DNA of 64,000 nucleotides. Source: JTS-AC122 sp050246015 (GTDB taxonomy: Bacteria > Planctomycetota > Phycisphaerae > Phycisphaerales > UBA1924). This document shows, one piece after another, positions 17,651 to 25,789 of the stretch. Numbering within the stretch: position 1 is the first letter of the stretch; the number at the start of each line of letters is the position of its first letter. The notes beneath the pieces were generated by a model, which was not told the DNA's origin, did no database searches, and worked only from the letters and a program-made list of their open reading frames with translations. The position numbers and the translations under genes were made by a program. Where the stretch lies: assembly GCA_050246015.1 (NCBI GenBank), contig JBFWWU010000012.1, positions 1 through 64,000 of the forward strand, written 5' to 3'.

Positions 17651-18541
17651 GTGCATGACCGCATCAACAAGCCTTCCGAAGTGCACACCGCAGGTGCCCG
17701 TGCGAGTAATGGACCGTGCACCGACGGCGCCGACGGACGATCACTCTCGATCTGGACGATCGGGCATTCCACCCGAACGAGCGGCGAGTTCATCGACCTC
17801 TTGCACCAGTTTCGGATCTCCGCTCTCGTTGATGTGAGGCACTTCCCCGGCTCACGCCGCTTCCCGCACTTTCACGAGTCGGCACTCCGCCGGTCGCTGA
17901 CCAATTCGGGGACCCAGTACGAGCACTTGGTCGAACTGGGCGGGCGACGGCCCGTGCGGCCGGACTCGCACAACATCGCCTGGCGTAACGCCTCCTTCCG
18001 CGGCTACGCGGACTACATGGAGACCCCTCCATTCCGTGCCGGCGTTGATCGCCTGCTGGAGATCGCTCGTAGCAGCCGCACGGCGATCATGTGCTCCGAA
18101 GCGGTCTGGTGGCGCTGCCACCGCTCCATGATCGGCGACTATCTCAAGGTGATGGGCGTGCGAGTCCTCCACATCCTGGGCCCAACCCAACTCCAGGAGC
18201 ATCCATACACGTCCGCGGCCCGTCTCGTGAATGGGCAGCTCTCATACGCAGGGCCATTGCTCGATCCACCACGGGAATCGACAGGAGGCCCACCGATGAC
18301 ACACGCCTTCAAAGTCGGCGATCACGTTGAGTGGAACTCGGAAGCGGGGCGGGTGCGAGGCACGATCAAGAAGATCGTGCGTTCCCCGATCAAGTTCAAG
18401 GGGTACACGGTGCGCGCCTCGAAAGAGGAGCCGCAGTATCTGATCAAGAGCGACACGACCGACCACCTGGCCATGCACAAGGGTGCGGCCCTCAGAATGG
18501 TCCGGGAGGCCCGACCGGTGGTTGGGTCACGCGCTCGATGA
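17651..18541 (+). CDS. DUF488 protein fused in frame to DUF2945 (Tudor-like) domain
   Basis: The GTG at 17651 follows GGAGA. Residues about 35-200 are DUF488: SIWTIGHSTR, LVDVRHFPGSRRFPHF and the conserved Cys/His segment CSEAVWWRCHRSMIGDYL. The frame continues without a stop into a DUF2945/HVA1 Tudor-like domain (FKVGDHVEWNSEAGRVRGTI, LIKSDTTDHLAMHKGAAL). An ATG at 18297 has AGGAGG 7 nt upstream, so the Tudor-like part can also be made alone (81 aa). DUF488 may relate to nucleic acid chemistry; neither activity is established. Confidence 0.75.
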   Translation: MHDRINKPSEVHTAGARASNGPCTDGADGRSLSIWTIGHSTRTSGEFIDLLHQFRISALVDVRHFPGSRRFPHFHESALRRSLTNSGTQYEHLVELGGRRPVRPDSHNIAWRNASFRGYADYMETPPFRAGVDRLLEIARSSRTAIMCSEAVWWRCHRSMIGDYLKVMGVRVLHILGPTQLQEHPYTSAARLVNGQLSYAGPLLDPPRESTGGPPMTHAFKVGDHVEWNSEAGRVRGTIKKIVRSPIKFKGYTVRASKEEPQYLIKSDTTDHLAMHKGAALRMVREARPVVGSRAR

Positions 18542-18568
18542 TCCTTGTAGAGGCGAAAGGAAGACCCG

Positions 18569-19330
18569 ATGGAACTGGGCATGATCGGACTGGGACGGAT
18601 GGGCACGAGCATGGTGCGGCGCCTGCAACGGGCCGGTCACAGGTGCGTCGTGTACGACATCCGGCCGGAGCCGGCCCTCGCCCTCGCCAAAGAGGGTGCC
18701 GTCGCGGCGACCTCACCCCAGGACTTCGTGAATCGGCTGACCGCGCCCCGCGCGATCTGGATGATGGTGCCGGCAGGCGTGGTCGAGCAGACGCTGAAGG
18801 CGTTCGTTCCCTACCTTGAAGGGGACGACACGATCATTGATGGTGGCAACTCGTATTACCACGACGACATCCGCCGCGCCAAGGAACTGGAGCCCAAGGG
18901 CATCCACTACGTCGATGTCGGCACGAGCGGCGGCGTCTGGGGGGCGCAGCGCGGCTACTGCCTCATGATCGGCGGCCCGGAAGCGGCCGTCCGTCGCCTG
19001 GATCCCATCTTCGCATCCCTGGCGCCGGGTGTCGAGGCCGCGCCGCGCACACCGGGGCGGGCGAACCGCGGCGGGAGCGTCGAGCAGGGCTACCTCCACT
19101 GCGGCCCCAGCGGCGCGGGCCATTTCGTGAAGATGGTCCACAACGGCATCGAGTACGCGTTGATGGCGGCCTATGCCGAAGGGCTGAACATTCTTCGCCA
19201 CGCGAATGTGGGTCAGGAGCGCCGCTCGCTTGACGCAGAAACAACTCCACTGCGCCACCCCGAGCACTACCAGTACAACCTGAATCTGGCCGACATCGCC
19301 GAGGTCTGGCGGCGGGGCAGTGTGGTTGCC
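18569..19330 (+). pseudogene. gnd: 6-phosphogluconate dehydrogenase, 3'-truncated
   Basis: The start ATG has AAGGAAG upstream. NAD(P) and substrate motifs are intact: GLGRMGTSMVRRL, DGGNSYYHDD, VGTSGGVWGAQRGYCLMIGG and the catalytic GHFVKMVHNGIEY with Lys and Asn. The family match stops near residue 250 (ADIAEVWRRGSVVASWL), where about 50 further residues are expected. From about 19320 the frame reads through the antisense of a GH15 gene and ends at 19711 with unrelated sequence. The short (about 300-aa) form is meant. The truncation probably destroys dimer and substrate contacts. Confidence 0.8.
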
Positions 19331-20103
19331 TCGTGGCTGTCGCCGAACGCAAGAGCCAGCACGAACTCCGGGCCGCGCCGCAGGTCGATCTCCCCGGTCA
19401 AGGCGATGTTCCCATCCGGCGCGGAATCGAACTCCCAGTCCATCCGGAAGTCGTGGACCAGGTCCCGCCACCCGTCGGTGGCCCCCACGTACCCGCAGGA
19501 ACACCGCACGAACGGGACCGAAGCCGCCAGCGCCAGCCACGTGCTCCCCTTGTGCGCCGTGAGCACCTTACCCCACCCGGCATCCACCACGTTGCCGTTG
19601 TTGCCGCGGCCGCCAATTTCCAGGTGCGGCGCCAGCAGTGCAAACATCCGCAGCTTGGCGAGCATGGCCGCATCCGCCTCCAGCCGCGTGTGCACGAGGA
19701 GACAAGCTTGATGGGGGTCGGCGATCACCTCCTTGAGAATGCGGAAGCGCCCTTGGGGATCGGTGTTGAAGATGCGAAACCCAAGGACGCCCGGCCCGAT
19801 GCACTCCAGCGTGTTGTCCAGTTGGCGTTCGTCGTGGAAAAAGGTCTCCCCGTCGGTGATCAGGAACTGCAGGTCGCGAATCTGCGGCCGGTCGATTGTC
19901 GGGTAATAAACCTCGTTGAGGATGCCTTTGGAGACGGTGAACCAGACCCGGCTCAGGGCCGAGTACGCGGTCCCTACACCGTCCTTGTCGCTGCGCGTCC
20001 AGCGAGGTTCGATCCCGGGAACACCGGACGCCGGGTGATTTGTCAACGGGATCGCCATGGTGAATCCACGTATCTCGGGTGCTGCCCGACGGTTTGAACT
20101 CAC
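19267..20103 (-). pseudogene. GH15 glucoamylase/glucodextranase, N-terminal domain only
   Basis: The 279-codon frame matches the N-terminal beta-sandwich of GH15 enzymes (WTRSDKDGVGTAYSALSRVW, YYPTIDRPQIRDLQFLITDG, DPHQACLLVHTRLEAD). It then stops after FVLALAFGDSHEATTL near the junction with gnd. The catalytic (alpha/alpha)6 barrel is absent, so no hydrolase activity is expected. The start is a GTG at 20103 overlapping the stop of the cytochrome gene (GTGA), or ATG 20058. It meets gnd tail to tail, implying a deletion of both 3' ends and anything between. Confidence 0.75.
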
Positions 20104-21527
20104 AGGCTCTTGAGGTACTCAACCAAGTCCCTGCGCTCTTGGTCGGTTAGGTTGAAGCTTCGGAGCTTCTCATAGTGCCGGATGACGGCGTCCAAGTCCG
20201 CGAAACGGCCGTCGTGGTAGAAGCCGCCCTTGTGGATCTTCTGTGTGTCGAACAGGGCGCGGAGGGGTGTGGTGACGTAGCTCCGTCCGGGCCCGCGATT
20301 GGCCTGGAAATCGTCGATGCCCATCTCTTTAGCTGTGTGCAAGTTGTGCCCCGGTTCGGTGAAGATCGGTGGCACATGGCAGGCGGCGCAGTTTGCCTTG
20401 CCATTGAAGATGGCCGCGCCACGAATGGCTGCACGTTCGTCGAAGGAACCCTTGGGCGCCTTTGGCGCGGGCATGGCCAACTGATAGAAGTGCAGCGCAG
20501 GTAGTTTGGCGGTGATCAAGTCGGGGTTGTCGCGTTTGTGACCCCAGCCCGCCTTCGCCGCGACGGGGTACTGCTCGGCGTTCTCTAGCCGTGAGTCCGT
20601 GAACGTGCCCTTGCCATACATCTGCGTGTTGGCCACGTACGCGTTCCAGTACGTGACGGTCCCCCAGCCGCCGGTCCACGTGTGCTGATTGACGCCCGCC
20701 AGGCCGAATGCTGAGGGCATCATCGTCGCCGCGCTCTTGCCGTCCGGCCGCATGGCCTTGCCGTCCATGTTCAGTTCTGCGTCGTAGCGACCAGGCCCCC
20801 AACTGCGCAGCACGGTTCTGACAGTCGCTTCATCAACGCCCAAGAGCTCAGCAAACGGCTTGAGATTGGGAGCCGTGGCGACGATCGCACCGATGTTGAG
20901 ATCGCGGTTTCCCCAGCCGTCGAGCCGCTTGCCGATCCCGGGCATGAACGAGTCGTCGACCGTGGAATGGCACAGCGCGCACTGGATGCCGAGCGATTGG
21001 AACTTGCCGGCATCGCTAAAGAACCCGGTCACACCGACGACCGCATTCAACCTGAGCAACGCCGCTGTTGTTGCCGGATCATCGAGGTCCACTTGGCCAG
21101 CCTTGATCTTCGCGGCCAGGTCGGCTGGGATCGCCTCGGCATCGACCTTGAGGCCCAGAGCCAACGCAGCCCTGGGGCTGACGCCGCTGCCGACTCCGCC
21201 GAGCTTTTCGCCGGCGAGCGCTTCGTGCAACCGGAGCTGCCCGCCCCAGAAGTCCTCCGAACCGAAGGTGTCGAAGCGGAAGATCTGCTTTCCCTCCTTC
21301 ATCATGCGCGCTGCGTTGTCCGAGATGGTCGCGTCGTACCCTTCCTCCCTTTCGCGTGGGGGCTCGCCCCTCGCCATGACGCCGGTACCGCTCCCGTCTC
21401 CCCCAGCCATCGATGCGCATGCGGCGACCACAGCCGCCGCGCCGAAGCAGACGATCCCGAGCCAGATCCAGGGCAGTGCCGAACGGGTGGTCCGCGGTTC
21501 GTGTTGGGACGGATGCGTGGTCACCAT
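20100..21527 (-). CDS. Di-heme c-type cytochrome, lipoprotein-like (cytochrome c peroxidase/MauG-like)
   Basis: The ATG at 21527 has AAAGGAG 6 nt upstream. The 475-aa protein starts with a hydrophobic signal segment ending in a lipobox-like VVAAC, so it is probably an exported lipoprotein. Two heme sites are visible: CALCH (about residue 190) and CAACH (about residue 350), with later HDGR and the closing NLTDQERRDLVEYLKSL typical of this cytochrome group. It would act outside the inner membrane in peroxide reduction or electron transfer. The ECF sigma gene upstream runs into it in frame, and the GH15 relic overlaps its stop. Confidence 0.8.
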   Translation of the reverse strand: MVTTHPSQHEPRTTRSALPWIWLGIVCFGAAAVVAACASMAGGDGSGTGVMARGEPPREREEGYDATISDNAARMMKEGKQIFRFDTFGSEDFWGGQLRLHEALAGEKLGGVGSGVSPRAALALGLKVDAEAIPADLAAKIKAGQVDLDDPATTAALLRLNAVVGVTGFFSDAGKFQSLGIQCALCHSTVDDSFMPGIGKRLDGWGNRDLNIGAIVATAPNLKPFAELLGVDEATVRTVLRSWGPGRYDAELNMDGKAMRPDGKSAATMMPSAFGLAGVNQHTWTGGWGTVTYWNAYVANTQMYGKGTFTDSRLENAEQYPVAAKAGWGHKRDNPDLITAKLPALHFYQLAMPAPKAPKGSFDERAAIRGAAIFNGKANCAACHVPPIFTEPGHNLHTAKEMGIDDFQANRGPGRSYVTTPLRALFDTQKIHKGGFYHDGRFADLDAVIRHYEKLRSFNLTDQERRDLVEYLKSL

Positions 21528-22328
21528 GATCTGCTCCTTTGGCCCTGCATATCGTGTTCTTGACAGACTCCGTGAAAACTGGGCACCAACCCGTCCAGGC
21601 AACCCCACTTGCGCCCTCCCGTGGCTGGGGCGCGTGGCAGCGGGCCGAACTGCACCGACGTCCAGCCGCCGGAAGACCCCAGCGACAATGCGGTCGCAGC
21701 GTTGCTCCGCGAAGGCGAACTGCTGACGGAACTCGGAGATCGCCCGCCGCTGGATCGTCTCCGCTAGCAACCGACGGGCACGGTGGAGACTCACTTTCAC
21801 GTTCGCCTCCGTGAGCCTGAGACATTCGGCTGTCTCTCGCGTGCTGAGCCCCTCGACGAGTCGGAGCATGACCACGGCCCGAAGGCCGGCCGGCAGTGAA
21901 TCCAGCGCTGTGGTCAGCATGGTGCGCGCCTCGGCACGGTCCATAGGGTCGGACCCAGCCTCTCCAGGATTGGCCGCGTGCATGCGGTCCATGTCTGCAG
22001 GTCCCATGGAACGAGCCCGGCGCTGCCTGCGCCGGGTGCGCAGCGCCTCGTGCAGCGCGATGCGCGACAGCCAGGTCGCCACGCTCGATCGACCTTCGAA
22101 GCGGACTAGGTTCGTGTAGGCGCGCACGTAGGTCTCCTGCACGATGTCCTCGGCCTCGCTGCTGTTCCGAACAATCGCACGGGCCAAGCGGAAGAGCCGC
22201 TGGTTGTGCCGACGCATCAGCAGCTCGAGAGCGGCGCCGTTGCCTCCGATGATGCTTGCCACCAACTCCTCGTCGGAGAGTGGAGGGGGAGGTGCCACAC
22301 GCGGCAATGTCGGCAGCAAGGTGCTCAT
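21528..22328 (-). CDS. ECF-type RNA polymerase sigma factor, no stop before the cytochrome gene
   Basis: About 267 codons run from the ATG at 22328. Region 2 is clear (LFRLARAIVRNSSEAEDIVQ, YVRAYTNLVRFEGRSSVATWL) and region 4 contains LSTRETAECLRLTEANVKVS, the recognition helix for -35 elements. After a natural-looking end (about 210 aa, AFAEQRCDRIVAGVFRRLD) the frame continues about 50 unconserved residues and enters the cytochrome start at 21527 without a stop. The combined frame is 742 codons. Either a stop was lost or a sigma-cytochrome fusion is made. It probably regulates this stress operon. Confidence 0.75.
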
Positions 22329-22373
22329 CGGATGATTCCGTTCCGGCCTTCCGGTCCCGGCGAACGGATCCAA

Positions 22374-22805
22374 TCAACCTCGGCCAGCGGCGAGCACCGC
22401 TCTAGACGAGCGGTTCCTGCTTGGAACGATAGCCTCACCGCGAAGCGCGGCGACACTGCCGAGCGTGTAGGCGCCCAGGGCCATGGCGAGGTCACGAACG
22501 GCGACGTCATAGAAACCCGCGAGGGTCACGGCGCCCGCGATCAGCACCAACCACAAGGCCACCACGTACGCGCCGAGGCGTGGGAGCGCGGTCAACACCG
22601 CCAGCCCCGCGATGATCTCGATGATCCCCACACCCATCATGAAGGTGTGGGGGCTCACCGGGACGACCTTGGTCATGAACTCGGGGAGGTACTTGGACCA
22701 GTCGGTGAGCAGGTTCGTGAACTTGTCCGCGCCGGCGATGATCGGGACGAGCCCGTAGCAGAGGCGGAGGGGCACGTAAGTGCGGTTGAGGGCTTGGGTA
22801 TCCAT
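22374..22805 (-). CDS. DoxX-like four-helix membrane protein
   Basis: This 143-aa protein has AAGGAGA before its ATG. It has four hydrophobic segments and the DoxX-like start LRLCYGLVPIIAGADKFTNLL, followed by GVGIIEIIAGLAVL. It is an inner membrane protein; DoxX relatives act in thiosulfate/quinone or redox stress pathways, but no specific function can be assigned. It ends 45 bp before the sigma factor start and starts 67 bp after the upstream Usp gene, so it is probably in the same operon. Confidence 0.75.
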   Translation of the reverse strand: MDTQALNRTYVPLRLCYGLVPIIAGADKFTNLLTDWSKYLPEFMTKVVPVSPHTFMMGVGIIEIIAGLAVLTALPRLGAYVVALWLVLIAGAVTLAGFYDVAVRDLAMALGAYTLGSVAALRGEAIVPSRNRSSRAVLAAGRG

Positions 22806-22872
22806 TTCGATGGTCTCCTTGTTCTGCTGAGTTGTTCACTGAGCTTTGGTTACAGGAACTCTCTCCAACACG

Positions 22873-23874
22873 TCACATCTGCCACCTGCCTGGACTGCTC
22901 ACCGCGGCGTCGGGGTGGGTGGGGGCCTCGGCCGGAGCCGTCGCGGTCTCGACGAGCTTGACCACCAGCGCCGAGCAGGGGAGCTCGGCCAGCGCACGCT
23001 CGGCGGTGCTGCCCAAGAGGGCGTAGCGGAGATTGGTCCTCCCCTGATTGCCGAGCACCAGCAGTTCGGCCTTGTGTTCCTTGGCGTAGGCTGTGATGCC
23101 CCGGCCGTAATGCTCGTGCTCGGTGATGTCGAGCGTGACGTTGAGGGCGGACATGTCGTGCTTGAGCGGCTCGACGAACTTCTCCAGTTGTGGTTGCAGC
23201 GACGAGCGGTAGCTGTTCCACATTTCCATGACCTTGAGCGGCTGCCCGGGCCAGATTCCCAGCGGGTTCCCCGCGTACGCCATATCCATTCGTGGCGGCA
23301 TGGCGACGTGCACGATGCGCAGGGCGGACTTGTCACGCTGGGCCACGCGCACCGCCATCTGAACGGCCTGGAAGGACGTGTCCGAAAAGTCCGTGCAGGC
23401 GACGACGGACTTGTAGGGCCCGCTGTGGCCCTCGCGTGCCAAGAGGACCTTGGTGGGGGCATGACGCAGGCACGCGGTCGCCACGGGCCCGGGGCCCCTC
23501 CCCCCCCCGGGGCCGTCGCTTTCGGATTTGTGGATGCCGAGCACGAGCAAGTCGGCCGCGTGCGCCTTGACCGCGCGAACAAGCAGATCGATTGGCGAGC
23601 CGACGTGAACATCAACCCTGGCGCCCTCAGTCAGCCTTCCCTCCGCGGCGACCTGTTTCGCGAGGCGCAGGGCATCGTCCCGGATCGCATCCCACGACTG
23701 GTCTGTCCCGAGCCCGAGAAAGCCGAGCACGCTGTTGAGCATTGAGCCATCGACCACGTGCAAGACATGGAGCGTGGCGCCGTTCCAGGCCGCAATCCGC
23801 GCCGCCTGATCCAGCGCCTCCTTCGAGGCGGGCGAAAAGTCCAGGCCGGCGACGATGTTCCGAAGGGCGTTCAT
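22873..23874 (-). CDS. Tandem universal stress protein (two UspA domains)
   Basis: About 333 aa from the ATG at 23874 (MNALRNIVAGLDFSPASKEA). In-frame ATGs at 23931 and 23913-23907 are alternatives; none has a clear ribosome binding site. The first domain has a partly degenerate ATP loop (LLVLGIHKSESDG); the second has LLVLGNQGRTNLRYALLGST, the canonical G-2x-G-9x-G(S/T) pattern, so it likely binds ATP. Usp proteins act in survival under starvation, hypoxia and stress. A GATTGGGGAAGTT motif precedes it on the coding strand, as for other island genes. Confidence 0.85.
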   Translation of the reverse strand: MNALRNIVAGLDFSPASKEALDQAARIAAWNGATLHVLHVVDGSMLNSVLGFLGLGTDQSWDAIRDDALRLAKQVAAEGRLTEGARVDVHVGSPIDLLVRAVKAHAADLLVLGIHKSESDGPGGGRGPGPVATACLRHAPTKVLLAREGHSGPYKSVVACTDFSDTSFQAVQMAVRVAQRDKSALRIVHVAMPPRMDMAYAGNPLGIWPGQPLKVMEMWNSYRSSLQPQLEKFVEPLKHDMSALNVTLDITEHEHYGRGITAYAKEHKAELLVLGNQGRTNLRYALLGSTAERALAELPCSALVVKLVETATAPAEAPTHPDAAVSSPGRWQM

Positions 23875-23965
23875 ACCGGGCACTCGCTTTCCGCGCCCGC
23901 TCTCCATCCGCATGGGGATCGGGGCGTTCATGGTGAGGATCGCGCCCCGGCGAGGTGCCCTCCAC

Positions 23966-23985
23966 GCGGGAACTTCCCCAATCGC
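23966..23985 (-). promoter_or_regulatory. GATTGGGGAAGTT island motif, site 3
   Basis: The minus strand reads GCGATTGGGGAAGTTCCCGC, the same 20-mer core as site 1, upstream of the Usp gene. Identity over about 20 bp with site 1, 7.7 kb away, argues against chance. Confidence 0.6.
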
Positions 23986-24023
23986 GCTCGCGCAGCCGGA
24001 CCACGAAGCCCTCCGAATCGCAT

Positions 24024-24965
24024 GTGAAACAGGTCTCGCTCTACGATGCGAGTGCCGTGCTGAATGCTCTCCATGCTGCCGCTCACCTGGCCGTTTGGGC
24101 GGGTCTGTATGTCGCGGGCGCTGTCGTGTGCTTCTCGCAAGTCGCGGGAATTGACGCCATCGTTCCGATCGGCACAAGGACGCGGGCGGTGGCCTTTGCT
24201 TTCTGCACCGCAATGGCCGTGTACCTCCTGGACCGCGTGAAGATGTTCGATTCGTGGCTCGATCCAGCGGACGCGCAGGCGCACCCGTCCCGCTTCTCGT
24301 TTCTGGCGAACCACTCCACACGGGTGCGCTTCCTGATCCTGTTGCTGCTGACGGCGGCGGCGTGTCTGGGAAAGGACCTCTCACCGTGGATCGCGGCAGT
24401 TCCGGTCTTCGCGGTCGCGGGTGTCCTGGTCTACGCCGCGCGACCGCGCACCGGTCGCCCAAGGCCCAAGGACATCGTTCTGTTGAAGAACGTCTACGTC
24501 GCGGCTGGAATCACGGGCTTTGCTGCGGTCGTTGCAATTGCCGCCGCCCACCGGGAAGCGAGCCCGAGAATCTTGTGGGAGGTCGCGGTTGCTCATGCCG
24601 TACCGCTGAGTTTCTCCTGCGCGCACCTCGCGATGCGTGTCTTCGCCGACGCGGTCCTTTGCGATCTGGACGATGAGGACGCTGATCGCCGCCATGGCAC
24701 GAGCACGCTTCCAACACATCTGGGGCGTACGCGCGCGTGGAACACCGCGCTGGGAGTTCGGCTCTGCATCGCCCTTGTGCTCGCTCTGATTCCCGTGTCG
24801 CCCGCGCCGGCTCGGCTGGCGTGGGCGGCGGTGACGGTAGTGTCGTCGGTTTCCCTACGCCTAGCGGCACCCCTTCGGGTGCGCGACTGGGTCGATGCTC
24901 GGCTGCCAATGGAAACGGCGTGCGTGGCTGTGATCCTCGCCCTGTGGCGAGCGATCGGGGGTTGA
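24024..24965 (+). CDS. UbiA-type prenyltransferase-like membrane protein
   Basis: About 313 aa with 7-8 hydrophobic segments. The UbiA acidic motifs are recognisable: YLLDRVKMFDSWLDPAD for the first and DAVLCDLDDEDADRRHGTST with THLGR for the second, which bind Mg-diphosphate. It would transfer a polyprenyl group to an aromatic or lipid acceptor in the inner membrane; the acceptor is unknown. The start is uncertain: GTG at 24024 avoids overlapping the divergent regulatory motif, while an upstream GTG at 23955 is also open. It diverges from the Usp gene. Confidence 0.7.
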   Translation: MKQVSLYDASAVLNALHAAAHLAVWAGLYVAGAVVCFSQVAGIDAIVPIGTRTRAVAFAFCTAMAVYLLDRVKMFDSWLDPADAQAHPSRFSFLANHSTRVRFLILLLLTAAACLGKDLSPWIAAVPVFAVAGVLVYAARPRTGRPRPKDIVLLKNVYVAAGITGFAAVVAIAAAHREASPRILWEVAVAHAVPLSFSCAHLAMRVFADAVLCDLDDEDADRRHGTSTLPTHLGRTRAWNTALGVRLCIALVLALIPVSPAPARLAWAAVTVVSSVSLRLAAPLRVRDWVDARLPMETACVAVILALWRAIGG

Positions 24966-24979
24966 TGCGAACCGCTCGG

Positions 24980-25771
24980 CTACGCCTCCGCAAACCCCTC
25001 GCGGATCGCCAAGCGAATGAGGTCGGCGCGGCTGGCGACGCCGAGCTTCTTCAGCATGCGGTCCTGGTGGCGGTCGATGGTCTTGGGGCTGCGGCTGAGC
25101 TCATCGGCGATCTGTACGCGTGAAAGGCCCTTGCCGATGAGACGGAGAATCTCGACTTCGCGTGACGAGAGAGACGCGAGCGGCGTCGATAGGCCAGCGT
25201 CAGTGCTCCCGCGCGGACGGCGGGCGACGCCCATCGTCACCGGCCGGCAGCGCGCCCGCACCTTCGGGCCCATGACGAACGTGCCGGCAGTGCTGCGGGC
25301 GACCTCTCCGATGCCCGCGACGATGTCGTCGAGTTCGTCCCCCTTGGCGAAGTACCCCCAGGCACCGCACTTGTACGCGGCCGCCAAGTAGCCGTCGCGT
25401 ATGTGGGCACTGAGGAAGACAAATCGCAATCTCGGGTGCACGTGACGGAGGCGGTCGGCCATCTCGAAGACGTCCGGGCCCGGCATCTCGATGTCCAGCA
25501 GGATGATGTCGGGCTGGAGCCGCTCGGTCTCCTCCAGCAGCCGCTCTGCAGTCGCCAGACTTCCGACGATGCGGATCCGATCTTCGACGGCGAACTTTGC
25601 CCTGAGCCCTTCGACAAGCACGGCGTGATCGTCCACGCACAGCACGCGGATACCGGCGCCATCAGTGACGCGCGAGAGCGCCGGTTGCGGCGCCGGGCCA
25701 TTCGCATCACCACCAGTCGGCTTTGCCGAGACCGGCGTGGGCTTCCTGGTGCGGACGGCGCGTTTGGGCAC
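24980..25771 (-). CDS. Response regulator, NarL/LuxR (DosR-like) family
   Basis: The GTG at 25771 has GAGGAG 9 nt upstream (a TTG at 25789 is the alternative). After a 45-residue basic, Pro-rich tail, the receiver domain runs from IRVLCVDDHAVLVEGL with phosphoacceptor Asp in DIILLDIEMPG and Lys in YFAKGDELDD. The C-terminus is a LuxR-type HTH (LSSREVEILRLIGKGLSRVQ, RSPKTIDRHQDRMLKKLGV). It lies directly downstream of the PAS kinase gene (4 bp), clearly its partner, and is the only DNA-binding two-component regulator in the island. Confidence 0.9.
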   Translation of the reverse strand: MPKRAVRTRKPTPVSAKPTGGDANGPAPQPALSRVTDGAGIRVLCVDDHAVLVEGLRAKFAVEDRIRIVGSLATAERLLEETERLQPDIILLDIEMPGPDVFEMADRLRHVHPRLRFVFLSAHIRDGYLAAAYKCGAWGYFAKGDELDDIVAGIGEVARSTAGTFVMGPKVRARCRPVTMGVARRPRGSTDAGLSTPLASLSSREVEILRLIGKGLSRVQIADELSRSPKTIDRHQDRMLKKLGVASRADLIRLAIREGFAEA

Positions 25772-25789
25772 GGTGAGCGGGCTCCTCAA

